A stretch of 64,000 nt of DNA from CAVOXO01 sp963700425 (lineage in GTDB: Bacteria; Actinomycetota; Acidimicrobiia; Acidimicrobiales; Microtrichaceae), in the NCBI GenBank assembly GCA_963700425.1, contig CAVOXO010000003.1:558001-622000 (forward strand). Reading direction: 5' to 3'. Below the pieces are notes generated by a model, which was given only the letters and a program-made list of their open reading frames with translations, was not told the DNA's origin and ran no database searches. The translations under genes were made by a program, and so were the position numbers. Shown piece by piece: positions 18,383-27,254 of the stretch. The stretch's first letter is position 1, and the number at the start of each line of letters is the position of its first letter.

Positions 18383-18405
<23 letters not shown>
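17236..18405 (+). CDS. DUF4350 domain protein, membrane-anchored
   Basis: 389 residues with an N-terminal membrane segment (SPLVWVLAVAALLVATVLL) and a second near residue 260 (ALGELVVVALLYVWFRARR). Between them lies an extracytoplasmic DUF4350 domain, recognisable by the DDRGYRGLALLLAGFDADVT start and the nucleotide-fold-like VVYVTSGAGVSQ and VVVGGGLPDSG strands. The cytoplasmic tail is helical and charged. GTG at 17236 overlaps the DUF4129 stop, and the end overlaps the MoxR start, so all are translationally linked. Confidence 0.82.
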
Positions 18406-19381
<976 letters not shown>

Positions 19382-19388
19382 GGTCGGT

Positions 19389-20706
19389 GTGGCACCGACC
19401 CGCCGCCTGATCGCCCTCGCCGTGATCGTCGCGGTCGCCCTCGCGGCGTACCCCGGCGATCTCCGCGTGGGCTACTGGGCCGCGCTCGCAGCCGTCAACG
19501 CCGTGCTCCTGGGGGTATGGCTCCTCGACTGGCTGATGGCGCCTCCTCTCACCGAGGTCGCGTTCGGTCGCGAGCATCGACCGACCGTCGTGATGGGCAA
19601 CGAGTCGGAGATCGCCTGGCGGGTGACCAACAATGGTTCGCGCCGCGTCGTCCTGGCGGTGGCCGACGCGCTCCCCCCGTCGTTCGGGGCGTCCGACCGG
19701 CGGTTCGCGGTGGCGCTGTCTCCGGGATCGTCGTCGGTCGCCCGAATCGGTATCACGCCGGATCGGCGGGGTCGCTTCGAACTGAGCGATCTGACAGTGC
19801 GCAGCCGAGGCCCCCTGGGCCTCGCCCAGCGGGAACGGAGGGTTGCCGTGCCGACCGTTCTCAGGGTCCACCCTCCCTTCAGGAGCCGCGCCGAGGCGGA
19901 GCTGAAGATCCGTTCGGCGCGGATGTTGGACATCGGGCTGCGGAGCGCCAGGGGGATGGGCGGAGGCACCGAGTTCGAGCAGCTCCGCGAGTACACCGTC
20001 GACGACGAGTTCCGCAGGGTCGACTGGGCGGCCTCGGCGCGGCGTCGGGCGACCGATCGTCCGGTCGTACCGTCCGGAGAGGAATCAGAACGTGCTGGTT
20101 CTGATGGACAACGGACGGTTGTCCGCCGCGAAGACGGGGGGATACCCGCGTCTGGAGCATGCCATCGACGCGGCGATCATGTTGGGGGTGGTCGCCACCC
20201 GACTCGGCGACCGGGTCGGCATGGTCACCTTCGATCGTGAGGTGCGCGGCATCGTGCCGCTGTCGAGGAGTCGCGATCAGGTGTCGAGGTTGACCGAGGC
20301 CATGTTCGATCTCGAGCCTGTTCTCGCCGAGAGCGACTACGTCGCCGCGTTCACCCACACGCTGGCGCGGTTCCGTCGGCGGATGCTCATCGTGCTGCTC
20401 ACCGAGTTGAGCGCGCCCGCCCTGACCCAGTCGTTGATGCCGGCGATGCATCTCATCGTGAGACGTCACCTCGTGGTGGTCGGCTCCGTCACCGATCCCA
20501 CGATCAGCCTCTGGGCCGATGGTCCCGCCGATGATGCCGCTCAGGCATATCGAAAGGCTGCGGCGGTGGATTCGCTCCACGACCGATCGCGGGTGGCGGC
20601 GTCGCTCTCCGCTCTGGGCGTGACCGTCGTCGATTCCGAGCCCGGTCGACTCGCGGGGGAACTCGCGGACGTGTATCTCAAGGTGAAATCGGCTGGGCGG
20701 CTCTGA
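19389..20706 (+). CDS. DUF58 domain protein, partner of MoxR (frameshifted)
   Basis: About 438 residues. Two N-terminal membrane segments (LIALAVIVAVALAAYP, WAALAAVNAVLLGVWLLDWL) are followed by a beta-rich region and the DUF58 core, whose hallmark FRRVDWAASARRRATDRPV is intact. The frame changes near 20070-20085; after it the protein continues as YRPERNQNVLVLMDNGRL, the VWA-like part with a modified MIDAS. The length around the break is slightly short compared with relatives, so several bases may be missing rather than one added. GTG start. The 3' end overlaps the convergent SpoIIM-like gene by 29 bases. Confidence 0.85.
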
Positions 20707-21715
20707 GGGTCAGCTCGGCCAACTCGAGATCGGCCTCCTCGCCGAACCGTCCGGTCGCTCCCCGCATCGCGGCCGACCGCCCCACGCCGAACAGCCACGC
20801 CATCGCCGTGGCCCAGACGAGGACTCCGATGGCGATACGCAGAGCGGTGGGAAGTCCCGACGGTGTGACGAACGCCTCCACGAACGCCGCAGCGACGAAG
20901 AGCACCATGGTGCCGAGAACGATGGTGACGGCACGCAGCCCGGTCTCGGCGATGGCCACCGATCTCGGGCGGTCCCCCGGAGCGATGATCGACCAGCCGA
21001 TGGCGAGTCCCGCCCCGCCCGCGAGACACACGCTGGTCAGTTCGATGAGGCCGTGGGGGGTGATGAGTCCCCAGAACAGAGCGCCCTTTCCGTAGTGGTG
21101 CATCACCGCGGCCATCAGGCCGAGGTTCGCCCCGTTCGTCACCAGGACGTAGATGCCCAGAACACCGAGCATGGCTCCACCGCCGAACGCCAGGACCGAC
21201 ACCTCGATGTTGTGGGTGAAGAGGTCGAAGGCCCACGCCTCCGCCGGCTCGGAGCTGTAGTACGACTCGAACTCCGACGTCGCGATCAGCTCCTGTGTCG
21301 CCTCGTCGATGGTCGCGTTCCGGGCCTCCCCGTTGACCGACAACCAGACGCCGACGATGAGAGCGGGGACGAACATCGCGGCAGCAGCCATTCCCACGGC
21401 CCGGCGCGAGTGATACACCGCGGCGGGGTACGTCTCGGTGAAGAAGCGTCCCAGGGAACGGGCGGCGTTGGGTCGCCTCCGGTAGATCACGCCGTGCGCC
21501 TGGCCCAGGATGCGGCTCAGCGCGACGGTGAGGTCCCCGGGGCCGTAGCGAGTCCGGGCGACCGACAGGTCGGCACTCGTCTTCTGGTACAACGCGACGA
21601 GTTCGTCGACCTCCTGGGCGGTGAGGGAGGACACCCGGTGGCGGGCCCTCCCGGCCAGATCGCCCAGCCGCTTCCACGCCGGCGTGTTGGTGGCGATGAA
21701 CTGGTCGATGTCCAC
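20678..21715 (-). CDS. SpoIIM-like (stage II sporulation protein M family) membrane protein
   Basis: 345 residues with an N-terminal cytoplasmic helical part (VDIDQFIATNTPAWKRLGDL, LSVARTRYGPGDLTVALSRI) and five to six membrane segments, including the conserved FTHNIEVSVLAFGGGAMLGV and GLITPHGLIELTSVCLAGGA. The name comes from Bacillus sporulation, but the family is widespread in non-sporulating actinobacteria, so no sporulation role is implied. GTG at 21715 chosen because TACGAT lies 6 bases upstream on the minus strand. Divergent from the RDD gene, as in the mycobacterial moxR2 locus. Confidence 0.88.
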   Translation of the reverse strand: MDIDQFIATNTPAWKRLGDLAGRARHRVSSLTAQEVDELVALYQKTSADLSVARTRYGPGDLTVALSRILGQAHGVIYRRRPNAARSLGRFFTETYPAAVYHSRRAVGMAAAAMFVPALIVGVWLSVNGEARNATIDEATQELIATSEFESYYSSEPAEAWAFDLFTHNIEVSVLAFGGGAMLGVLGIYVLVTNGANLGLMAAVMHHYGKGALFWGLITPHGLIELTSVCLAGGAGLAIGWSIIAPGDRPRSVAIAETGLRAVTIVLGTMVLFVAAAFVEAFVTPSGLPTALRIAIGVLVWATAMAWLFGVGRSAAMRGATGRFGEEADLELAELTLRAAQPISP

Positions 21716-21778
21716 CGCCACATCGTAGGGGTCCGGGCCCTGATCGGTAGGCTGGCGTTCCTCGATCGGAGGCTGCGC

Positions 21779-22579
21779 GTGATCGTCGATGAATCCGAGG
21801 GGATCGTCACCCCCGAAGCCGTACTCCTCGAGTTCGGTGTGGCCGGCCTCGCCACGAGGATCCTGGCCAAGCTCGTCGACCTGTTCCTCCTGGTGATCCT
21901 GATCTTCGGTCTCGTGTTCGTGGCCGGACTCCTCGCCGTCGAGGTCGGCGGCGTCGCGGGTGAATCGTTGTTGATGCGTATCGCCGTCGTCGTGGGTCTT
22001 TTCGTCCTGATCGTGTTCCTTCCCATGGCGGTGGAGACCTTCACCGACGGTTCGTCTCCGGGGAAGTCCATGCTGGGGCTGAGGGTGGTGACGGTCGACG
22101 GCGGTCCGATCTCGTTCCGCCACGCTGCGGTTCGCGGTCTCATCGGGATCGTGGAGTTGCTGACCGGATTGGCGCTCTTCGTCGCCCTGGCCGATTCGAG
22201 AACCCAACGCATGGGAGACCTCGCCGCCGGAACCTTCGTGATCAAGGACATCAAGACGACCACGGAGGTTCAGCCGGTGGTGTTCTATCCACCGCACGGG
22301 CTCGAGTCGTTCACCGGGCTGTTGGACGTGTCACGGGTGACCTCCGCTCAGTTCCAGACGGTCCGGTCGCTGCTGCTCAGGGTCCGGCAGCTCGACGCTG
22401 CGGCGCGATATCAGCTGGCTCTCGGTGTCGCTCAGGCCATCAGCGAACGTGCCACCCCCGCGCCTCCGGCGGGAATCCCACCCGAGTACTACCTGATCTG
22501 TGTGGCGTCCGCCTACCAGGAGCGCAACGGAACACTCGCGCACCAGCGCGCCCTCCGGGAGGCCGGATATTCCGCCTGA
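21779..22579 (+). CDS. RDD family membrane protein
   Basis: 266 residues. The RDD domain is recognisable: GLATRILAKLVDLFLLVILI (the R...D of helix 1), DGSSPGKSMLGLRVV and LADSRTQRMGDLAAGTFVIK. A ~90-residue cytoplasmic C-terminal tail follows (FTGLLDVSRVTSAQFQTVRS), typical of actinobacterial members near MoxR systems. GTG at 21779 has a good ribosome-binding site, CGGAGG, six bases upstream. RDD proteins are membrane proteins of unclear transport or stress function. Confidence 0.87.
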   Translation: MIVDESEGIVTPEAVLLEFGVAGLATRILAKLVDLFLLVILIFGLVFVAGLLAVEVGGVAGESLLMRIAVVVGLFVLIVFLPMAVETFTDGSSPGKSMLGLRVVTVDGGPISFRHAAVRGLIGIVELLTGLALFVALADSRTQRMGDLAAGTFVIKDIKTTTEVQPVVFYPPHGLESFTGLLDVSRVTSAQFQTVRSLLLRVRQLDAAARYQLALGVAQAISERATPAPPAGIPPEYYLICVASAYQERNGTLAHQRALREAGYSA

Positions 22580-22592
22580 GTACCCTGGTGCG

Positions 22593-23759
22593 GTGCAACC
22601 GGTCGACATCTATCTCGATCACGCCGCATCGTCGACCCTGCGAACAGAGGCCATGGAGGCCGCCGAACCGTGGCTGGTGGGCTGGGCGGCCAACGCCTCG
22701 GGTGCTCATCACCGCGCCCGTGCCGCACGGCGCGCCGTCGAGGAGGCCCGTGACACCCTGGCCGACGTCCTCGGGGTGGGGCGAAACGAGATCGTGTTCA
22801 CCTCGGGTGGTACCGAGGCGGACGATCTGGCGATCACCGGACACCTGACACGCAGGCCGGGACCCGCCGTGTGTTCCGCCATCGAGCATCCTGCCGTCAG
22901 CGAACCGCTGGTGGCGGCAGGGGGTCTCCTCGTCTCGGTGGACCGCAACGGCCTCGTCGACATCGACCATCTCGCCGACTCCATCGGGCCGGATACGTCG
23001 TTGGTCTCGATCATGTGTGTGAACAACGAAGTGGGGACGATCCAACCCCTTGCTGCGGTCGCGGAGCTGGTGCGCGAACGGTCGCCGGACGCTGCGTTGC
23101 ACACCGACGCCGTCCAGGCGCTCAGTTGGGTCGATCTCCGGCCGGTGTGTCGCATGGTCGATCTCGTCAGCCTGTCCGCCCACAAGTTCGGTGGCCCGAC
23201 CGGAGTCGGCGCGTGCATCATCAGGAACCGGGTGGACGTCGCACCCCGCCAGAGAGGCGGTGGACAGGAACAGGAGCGACGCGGCGGAACGCTCAACGTC
23301 GCGGGGATCGTGGGCATGGCGGCGGCCGCGGCTGTCACCGATGCCGAGCGGCTCCCCGAGATCGAACGGATCGGCGCTCTGCGCGACCACTTCGTCGACG
23401 CGGTGGTGACCACCGTTCCCCACGTGGTCCCGACCGTGCCGCACCCGTTGGGAACCGACGTTGCGGTGGTCGCGGGCACAGCCCATCTCTGTTTCGTCGG
23501 CCACGAGAGCGAGGAGATCCTCTTCCTTCTCGACGAGGCCGGAGTGTGCGCGTCGGCAGCGTCTGCCTGTGCCTCGGGGGCGCAGCAGCGCTCGCACGTT
23601 CTGGCGGCCATGGGTGTCGACCCCGACGCAGCCCGCGGCGCGGTCCGCTTCTCGTTCGGATACGACACGACCAGGGGCGACATCGACTCCGCCATCGGTA
23701 TCGTCGCGGACACCATCGCCCGCCTGTCGGGGCGATCGTCGCCTCTCGGCGCGCCATGA
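22593..23759 (+). CDS. iscS: Cysteine desulfurase (IscS/NifS family)
   Basis: PLP enzyme that takes sulfur from cysteine for Fe-S clusters and tRNA thiolation. 388 residues. Visible motifs: LDHAASSTLR at the start, TSGGTEADDLAI, MCVNNEVGTIQPLAAVAELV, the PLP lysine in SLSAHKFGGPTGVG, RGGTLNVAGIVGM, and the active-site Cys loop SAASACASGAQQRSHVL. GTG at 22593 with TACCCT 6 bases upstream suggests leaderless expression. The stop overlaps the ATG of mnmA, fitting direct sulfur delivery to that enzyme; the same pair is adjacent in mycobacteria. Confidence 0.94.
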   Translation: MQPVDIYLDHAASSTLRTEAMEAAEPWLVGWAANASGAHHRARAARRAVEEARDTLADVLGVGRNEIVFTSGGTEADDLAITGHLTRRPGPAVCSAIEHPAVSEPLVAAGGLLVSVDRNGLVDIDHLADSIGPDTSLVSIMCVNNEVGTIQPLAAVAELVRERSPDAALHTDAVQALSWVDLRPVCRMVDLVSLSAHKFGGPTGVGACIIRNRVDVAPRQRGGGQEQERRGGTLNVAGIVGMAAAAAVTDAERLPEIERIGALRDHFVDAVVTTVPHVVPTVPHPLGTDVAVVAGTAHLCFVGHESEEILFLLDEAGVCASAASACASGAQQRSHVLAAMGVDPDAARGAVRFSFGYDTTRGDIDSAIGIVADTIARLSGRSSPLGAP

Positions 23760-24802
23760 GAATCCTGGTCGGGTTGTCGGGTGGGGTCGACTCCTCGGTC
23801 GCCGCCGCGCTCCTCGTCGGCCGAGGTCACGAGGTCGTCGGTGCCACGATGAAGCTCTGGGGTGGTCATTCGGACCGTGGATGTTGTTCGGTGTCCGACG
23901 TCGACGACGCTCGCCGGAGCGCCCAGCAGCTGGGAGTCGACCACCACGTGTTCAACTTCTCCGATGATTTCGATGCCCACGTCGTGGGGCCCTATGTGGA
24001 CGACCATGTCGCCGGACGGACCCCCAACCCCTGCATCGAATGCAACCGGCACCTGAAGTTCGATCGATTCCTCCAGCGCGCCGATGCGCTGGGGTTCGAT
24101 GCGGTTGCGACCGGGCATCACGCCCGGCGGGTGGAACGGCGGGGCGGTGGCTGGTCCCTGCGCCGCGGGGCCGACGCGGCCAAGGACCAGAGCTACGTCC
24201 TCCATCCGCTCCTGGCCGCCGGCCTCGACAGGGTGCTCTTCCCGGTGGGGGAGCTGACCAAGGCCGAGGTCCGGGCATTCGCCGCGAACGCCGGTCTGGT
24301 CACCGCGGCGAAAGCCGACTCCCAGGACCTGTGCTTCATCGCCTCCGACGTCGACCGCTCCACGTTCCTCGGCGATCGGATCCCGCTCCGGCCCGGCGCG
24401 GTACTGGACGCCGATCGGCGCCGGGTGGGTGCCGTCGACGCCATCGAGACGGTGACGATCGGTCAACGCCGCGGCCTCGGCCTCGCGGGTGGAGACGAGC
24501 CTCGCTACGTGATCGACGTCGACACTTCGGCCGGGGAGGTCACGGTCGGGTCGCGCGAGGAGCTCCTCCGCCCCTCCGAGAAACTCGACGGAGTGGCGTG
24601 GGCGGGGCATCCCACCGAACGCCGGGTGATGGCCCAGGTCAGCGCCCACGGAGAACCGCGGGCGGCCCGCCTGGTCCCGACGGGCGACACGACCGCCGAG
24701 GTGATCTGGGATCGCCCCGGCCGTCGGGTGGCCCCGGGCCAGAGCATCGTGGCGTACGTGGGCGACGTGGTCGAGGCGGGAGGCCGGGTCGCCTCAGGCT
24801 GA
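23756..24802 (+). CDS. mnmA: tRNA-specific 2-thiouridylase
   Basis: Makes 2-thiouridine at wobble U34 of Lys, Glu and Gln tRNAs, using sulfur relayed from the cysteine desulfurase. 348 residues. PP-loop SGGVDSSVAAALLV, first catalytic Cys in GRTPNPCIECNRHLKFD, TGHHARR, KDQSYVLHPL, second Cys in SQDLCFIASDV, and TIGQRRGLGLAGGDEPRYVI toward the C-terminal barrel. ATGA overlap with iscS. The stop codon lies inside a 20-base direct repeat shared with the end of the convergent gene. Confidence 0.95.
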   Translation: MRILVGLSGGVDSSVAAALLVGRGHEVVGATMKLWGGHSDRGCCSVSDVDDARRSAQQLGVDHHVFNFSDDFDAHVVGPYVDDHVAGRTPNPCIECNRHLKFDRFLQRADALGFDAVATGHHARRVERRGGGWSLRRGADAAKDQSYVLHPLLAAGLDRVLFPVGELTKAEVRAFAANAGLVTAAKADSQDLCFIASDVDRSTFLGDRIPLRPGAVLDADRRRVGAVDAIETVTIGQRRGLGLAGGDEPRYVIDVDTSAGEVTVGSREELLRPSEKLDGVAWAGHPTERRVMAQVSAHGEPRAARLVPTGDTTAEVIWDRPGRRVAPGQSIVAYVGDVVEAGGRVASG

Positions 24803-24840
24803 CCCGAGCCGCGGCGCCCCGCCTCAGGCTGACCCGAGCC
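24791..24840. repeat. Direct repeat of 20 bases, period 30, at the convergent ends of two genes
   Basis: The sequence GCCTCAGGCTGACCCGAGCC occurs at 24791-24810 and again, perfectly, at 24821-24840. The first copy contains the mnmA stop; the second contains the stop of the opposite-strand gene (TGA read on the minus strand at 24826-24824). It looks like a short tandem duplication across a convergent junction that left both genes with intact ends. Confidence 0.85.
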
Positions 24841-25696
24841 CGCGTCGGGCCGCCTCGGCCAGAACGACGCCAGCACGCGACGGTGTCACGAGCACAGCAC
24901 GGAGTGCCACGATGTCCGCACCCTCGTCGGCGGTGTCGTGGCGAACGGCGGCGTCGACGGGCGTCGCGAGTCCGATCTCGATCGCCGCGCCGGGAGCGGA
25001 GCCGGACAGGTCGGTGGCCTCCGATCCCACGAGGGCCCGCTCGACCGATGCGATCGCCGAGCGGGGAAGCAGGACCGGTTCGGCCAGCGCAAGGTGATCG
25101 ACGACCGTCAACCCCGCGGGGACGAAGACCAGCCACCGTCGGGACAGGGCATGGAACGCCGGAGCGGCCCGGCGGGTGACCGCCAGGCCGAGAGCCAGGA
25201 GCGGGATTCCCGCCAGCAGGTGTCCCGACGCGAGGAGGAGGACGCCTCCGGCGAGGGCGGCCGCGCAGATCGACCAGAAGACGGGAATGGGTCCCGCCAA
25301 GAAGGCAACCGGTATGCGCAGCGCGAAGCGTCGTTCCTCACCGTAGGAGCCACCGTCGACGAATGCGTCGGCCACCCACCCCGACAGCGACAGGCCTGCG
25401 CCGGCGACGGCCAGCGCCACCGACACGAGGCCGGTGATGTCGGTGTCGACGAGCGCAGCCCACGCGGTCAGGGGAACCGCCAACGGTGCGAGCGTGCGCA
25501 CCAGCGTGAGGCTCAGGGGGAGCGGGACGAGCGAGGCGACCATCACCACGACCCACAGTGCCCAGGAGCCGAGTCCCACGGTGGCGGCGATCGCCCCGGC
25601 CGAGCCGTCGAGCGCACCGGACACGGCCGGTGCCGCCGCGAAGGGAAGCGCCGCCCAACAGATTCGTTGCAGCCAGACGAGGAGAGGGATGCCCAT
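24824..25696 (-). CDS. Polytopic membrane protein of unknown function
   Basis: 290 residues. The first ~190 hold about five hydrophobic segments (ALWVVVMVASLVPLPLSLTL, GLVSVALAVAGAGLSLSGWV, AALAGGVLLLASGHLLAGIP). The last ~100 form a soluble beta-rich tail beginning RRWLVFVPAGLTVVDHLALA, reminiscent of PH-like domains attached to actinobacterial membrane proteins. No enzyme motif. It lies between mnmA and the MetE-like gene, on the opposite strand to both. Not recognised further. Confidence 0.72.
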   Translation of the reverse strand: MGIPLLVWLQRICWAALPFAAAPAVSGALDGSAGAIAATVGLGSWALWVVVMVASLVPLPLSLTLVRTLAPLAVPLTAWAALVDTDITGLVSVALAVAGAGLSLSGWVADAFVDGGSYGEERRFALRIPVAFLAGPIPVFWSICAAALAGGVLLLASGHLLAGIPLLALGLAVTRRAAPAFHALSRRWLVFVPAGLTVVDHLALAEPVLLPRSAIASVERALVGSEATDLSGSAPGAAIEIGLATPVDAAVRHDTADEGADIVALRAVLVTPSRAGVVLAEAARRGLGSA

Positions 25697-25736
25697 GGGG
25701 TCAGACTTGCGTATTCGCGACGCCGATGGCTAAGCC

Positions 25737-26645
25737 ATGGCGATGGGGGTTCGTCCGATTCGCTTCACACTGCCGGCCGGAATGGCCACGGTGGTGGGCG
25801 CGCTTCCCCAGGTGGCGGCGACGGAGTGGTCGAACGTGGTGCGCGAGATGATGCCCACTCTGCCGTCGGCCCACACGGTGACCCTCGACTCCGTCGACGA
25901 CGATCCGTCGGCGTTCGCACCCGTCGTCGATTTCCTCGAGTCGATGGTCGACCGGGCCGAACCACTGGTGTTGTCGCTCACCGGACCGGTGAGCCTGCAG
26001 CTGGCGCTGACCGATCGGGGCGTCGACCCTGCCTCAGCCGCCGCGGCCGCGTCGCGCACGGTTCGTCGGGGTGCGGACCGCCTGGTCTCCCTGGCCGAGT
26101 CGATGGTGCCGAAGTCGTCGGTGCTCTTGTTCCTCGATGAACCGCGGCTCGCGAATTCCATGCACCCGACCTACCCGCTCGGGCCCGAGATGATCAGTTC
26201 CGCCATCGGCGACGTCGTCGACGCGGTCGACGACCGGGCCATGGTCGGCGTGGCGGTGGACGGGCGGGCCGATTGGGCGATGCTGTTGTCCACGGGCATC
26301 TCGATCCTGGGGGCATCACCGTCGGCGCATCTCGAGACCGCGGCCGCAGAGCTGTCGTCGCTGTTCGAACGCGGTGGATTCGTGGCGTGGGCTGCGGTGC
26401 CCACCGACGAGCCGCTCGGTGACGGAACCGACCGACTGTGGCGCCGGCTGTCCGCCGCCTGGAGCGATCTGGCGGGTCTGGGCGTCGACCCCTTGCTCCT
26501 GCGGGAGCGGTCGATCATCACGCCGGCGGCGGGACTCGGGTCCTTCGGAGTCGCTCAGGCCGAGAGAGTGCTGCAGCTGGCCGTGGGATTGTCCGAACGG
26601 GTCATGAACCAGGTCATCGGAGCCCGACTCTCCGTCGGCGCCTGA
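25737..26645 (+). CDS. MetE/UROD-superfamily protein lacking the zinc ligands
   Basis: 302 residues, similar in pattern to the C-terminal barrel of cobalamin-independent methionine synthase: LPAGMATVVGALPQVAATEW at the start, VLSLTGPVSLQLAL, SVLLFLDEPRLA, and ITPAAGLGSFGVAQAERVLQ at the end. In MetE the corresponding loops carry His, Cys, Glu and Cys zinc ligands. Here the final loop has Ala where NPDCGL has Cys, and no H-x-C is seen, so methyl transfer to homocysteine is unlikely. A gene of this kind sits next to ligA in mycobacteria too (Rv3015c, from memory). ATG at 25737; 25743 possible. Confidence 0.75.
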   Translation: MAMGVRPIRFTLPAGMATVVGALPQVAATEWSNVVREMMPTLPSAHTVTLDSVDDDPSAFAPVVDFLESMVDRAEPLVLSLTGPVSLQLALTDRGVDPASAAAAASRTVRRGADRLVSLAESMVPKSSVLLFLDEPRLANSMHPTYPLGPEMISSAIGDVVDAVDDRAMVGVAVDGRADWAMLLSTGISILGASPSAHLETAAAELSSLFERGGFVAWAAVPTDEPLGDGTDRLWRRLSAAWSDLAGLGVDPLLLRERSIITPAAGLGSFGVAQAERVLQLAVGLSERVMNQVIGARLSVGA

Positions 26646-26676
26646 CACTGCCTCACGGTCGGTGCCCGACAGAGCC

Positions 26677-27216
26677 TCAGGACCTGATCGTCCGGTAGAT
26701 CCCGTAGGCGACGAGGGTGAGGCCGAGGATGAACAGGGCGAGCGTGAGCACCACCAGACCCACCGCCCACGCCAAGACCATGACCGACGATCGGGTGGTC
26801 GCATCGTGGTCGGCGAGCTCGCGCTCCACGATGCGGATGTTCCGTTGGTTCGCCTTCCACACGAACGAGACCACGGGCCCCGCCACGGGCACCATCCCGA
26901 AGAGGGTCTCGCCGAGGGCGTTGCCGGCGATTCGAATGATCGTGGGCACCGATGCTCCGGCCCGCACGGCTGCGACGATGATCGGCACGCTGAACGCGAA
27001 TCCGACGGCGTCGCCGACCCCGGGGATCAGCGACAGGAAGCCGTCGATGCCGACGCGGCGGCCCCCGAGCAGCGGGACGGCGTCGTCCATGAGCCACGAG
27101 AGCAGCGACATCGACGGAGAGAGCGTTCGGGTCTCCATGGGCCGCCGGCGTTCCGTGACCGCCGGCGTCGCGTGCGGAGCGCTCGCCTGCTCCTGGGCGG
27201 TCGGTCCGTCGCTCAT
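26677..27216 (-). CDS. DUF4112 membrane protein
   Basis: 179 residues. The family signature is clear: LLSWLMDDAVPLLGGRRVGI, then DGFLSLIPGVGDAVGFAFSV, then a second PVAGPVV turn. The C-terminus ends in a long hydrophobic segment (VMVLAWAVGLVVLTLALFIL). Function is unknown for the family. Divergent from ligA with 38 bases between starts. Confidence 0.88.
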   Translation of the reverse strand: MSDGPTAQEQASAPHATPAVTERRRPMETRTLSPSMSLLSWLMDDAVPLLGGRRVGIDGFLSLIPGVGDAVGFAFSVPIIVAAVRAGASVPTIIRIAGNALGETLFGMVPVAGPVVSFVWKANQRNIRIVERELADHDATTRSSVMVLAWAVGLVVLTLALFILGLTLVAYGIYRTIRS

Positions 27217-27254
27217 CGGCTGGTCACGCTAGCCCCCCGCTACGATTCGCCGTC

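Noticed and set aside
20678..21715. Sporulation function from the SpoIIM-like gene
   Set aside because: The family is common in non-sporulating actinobacteria next to MoxR/DUF58 genes, and no other sporulation gene is present.
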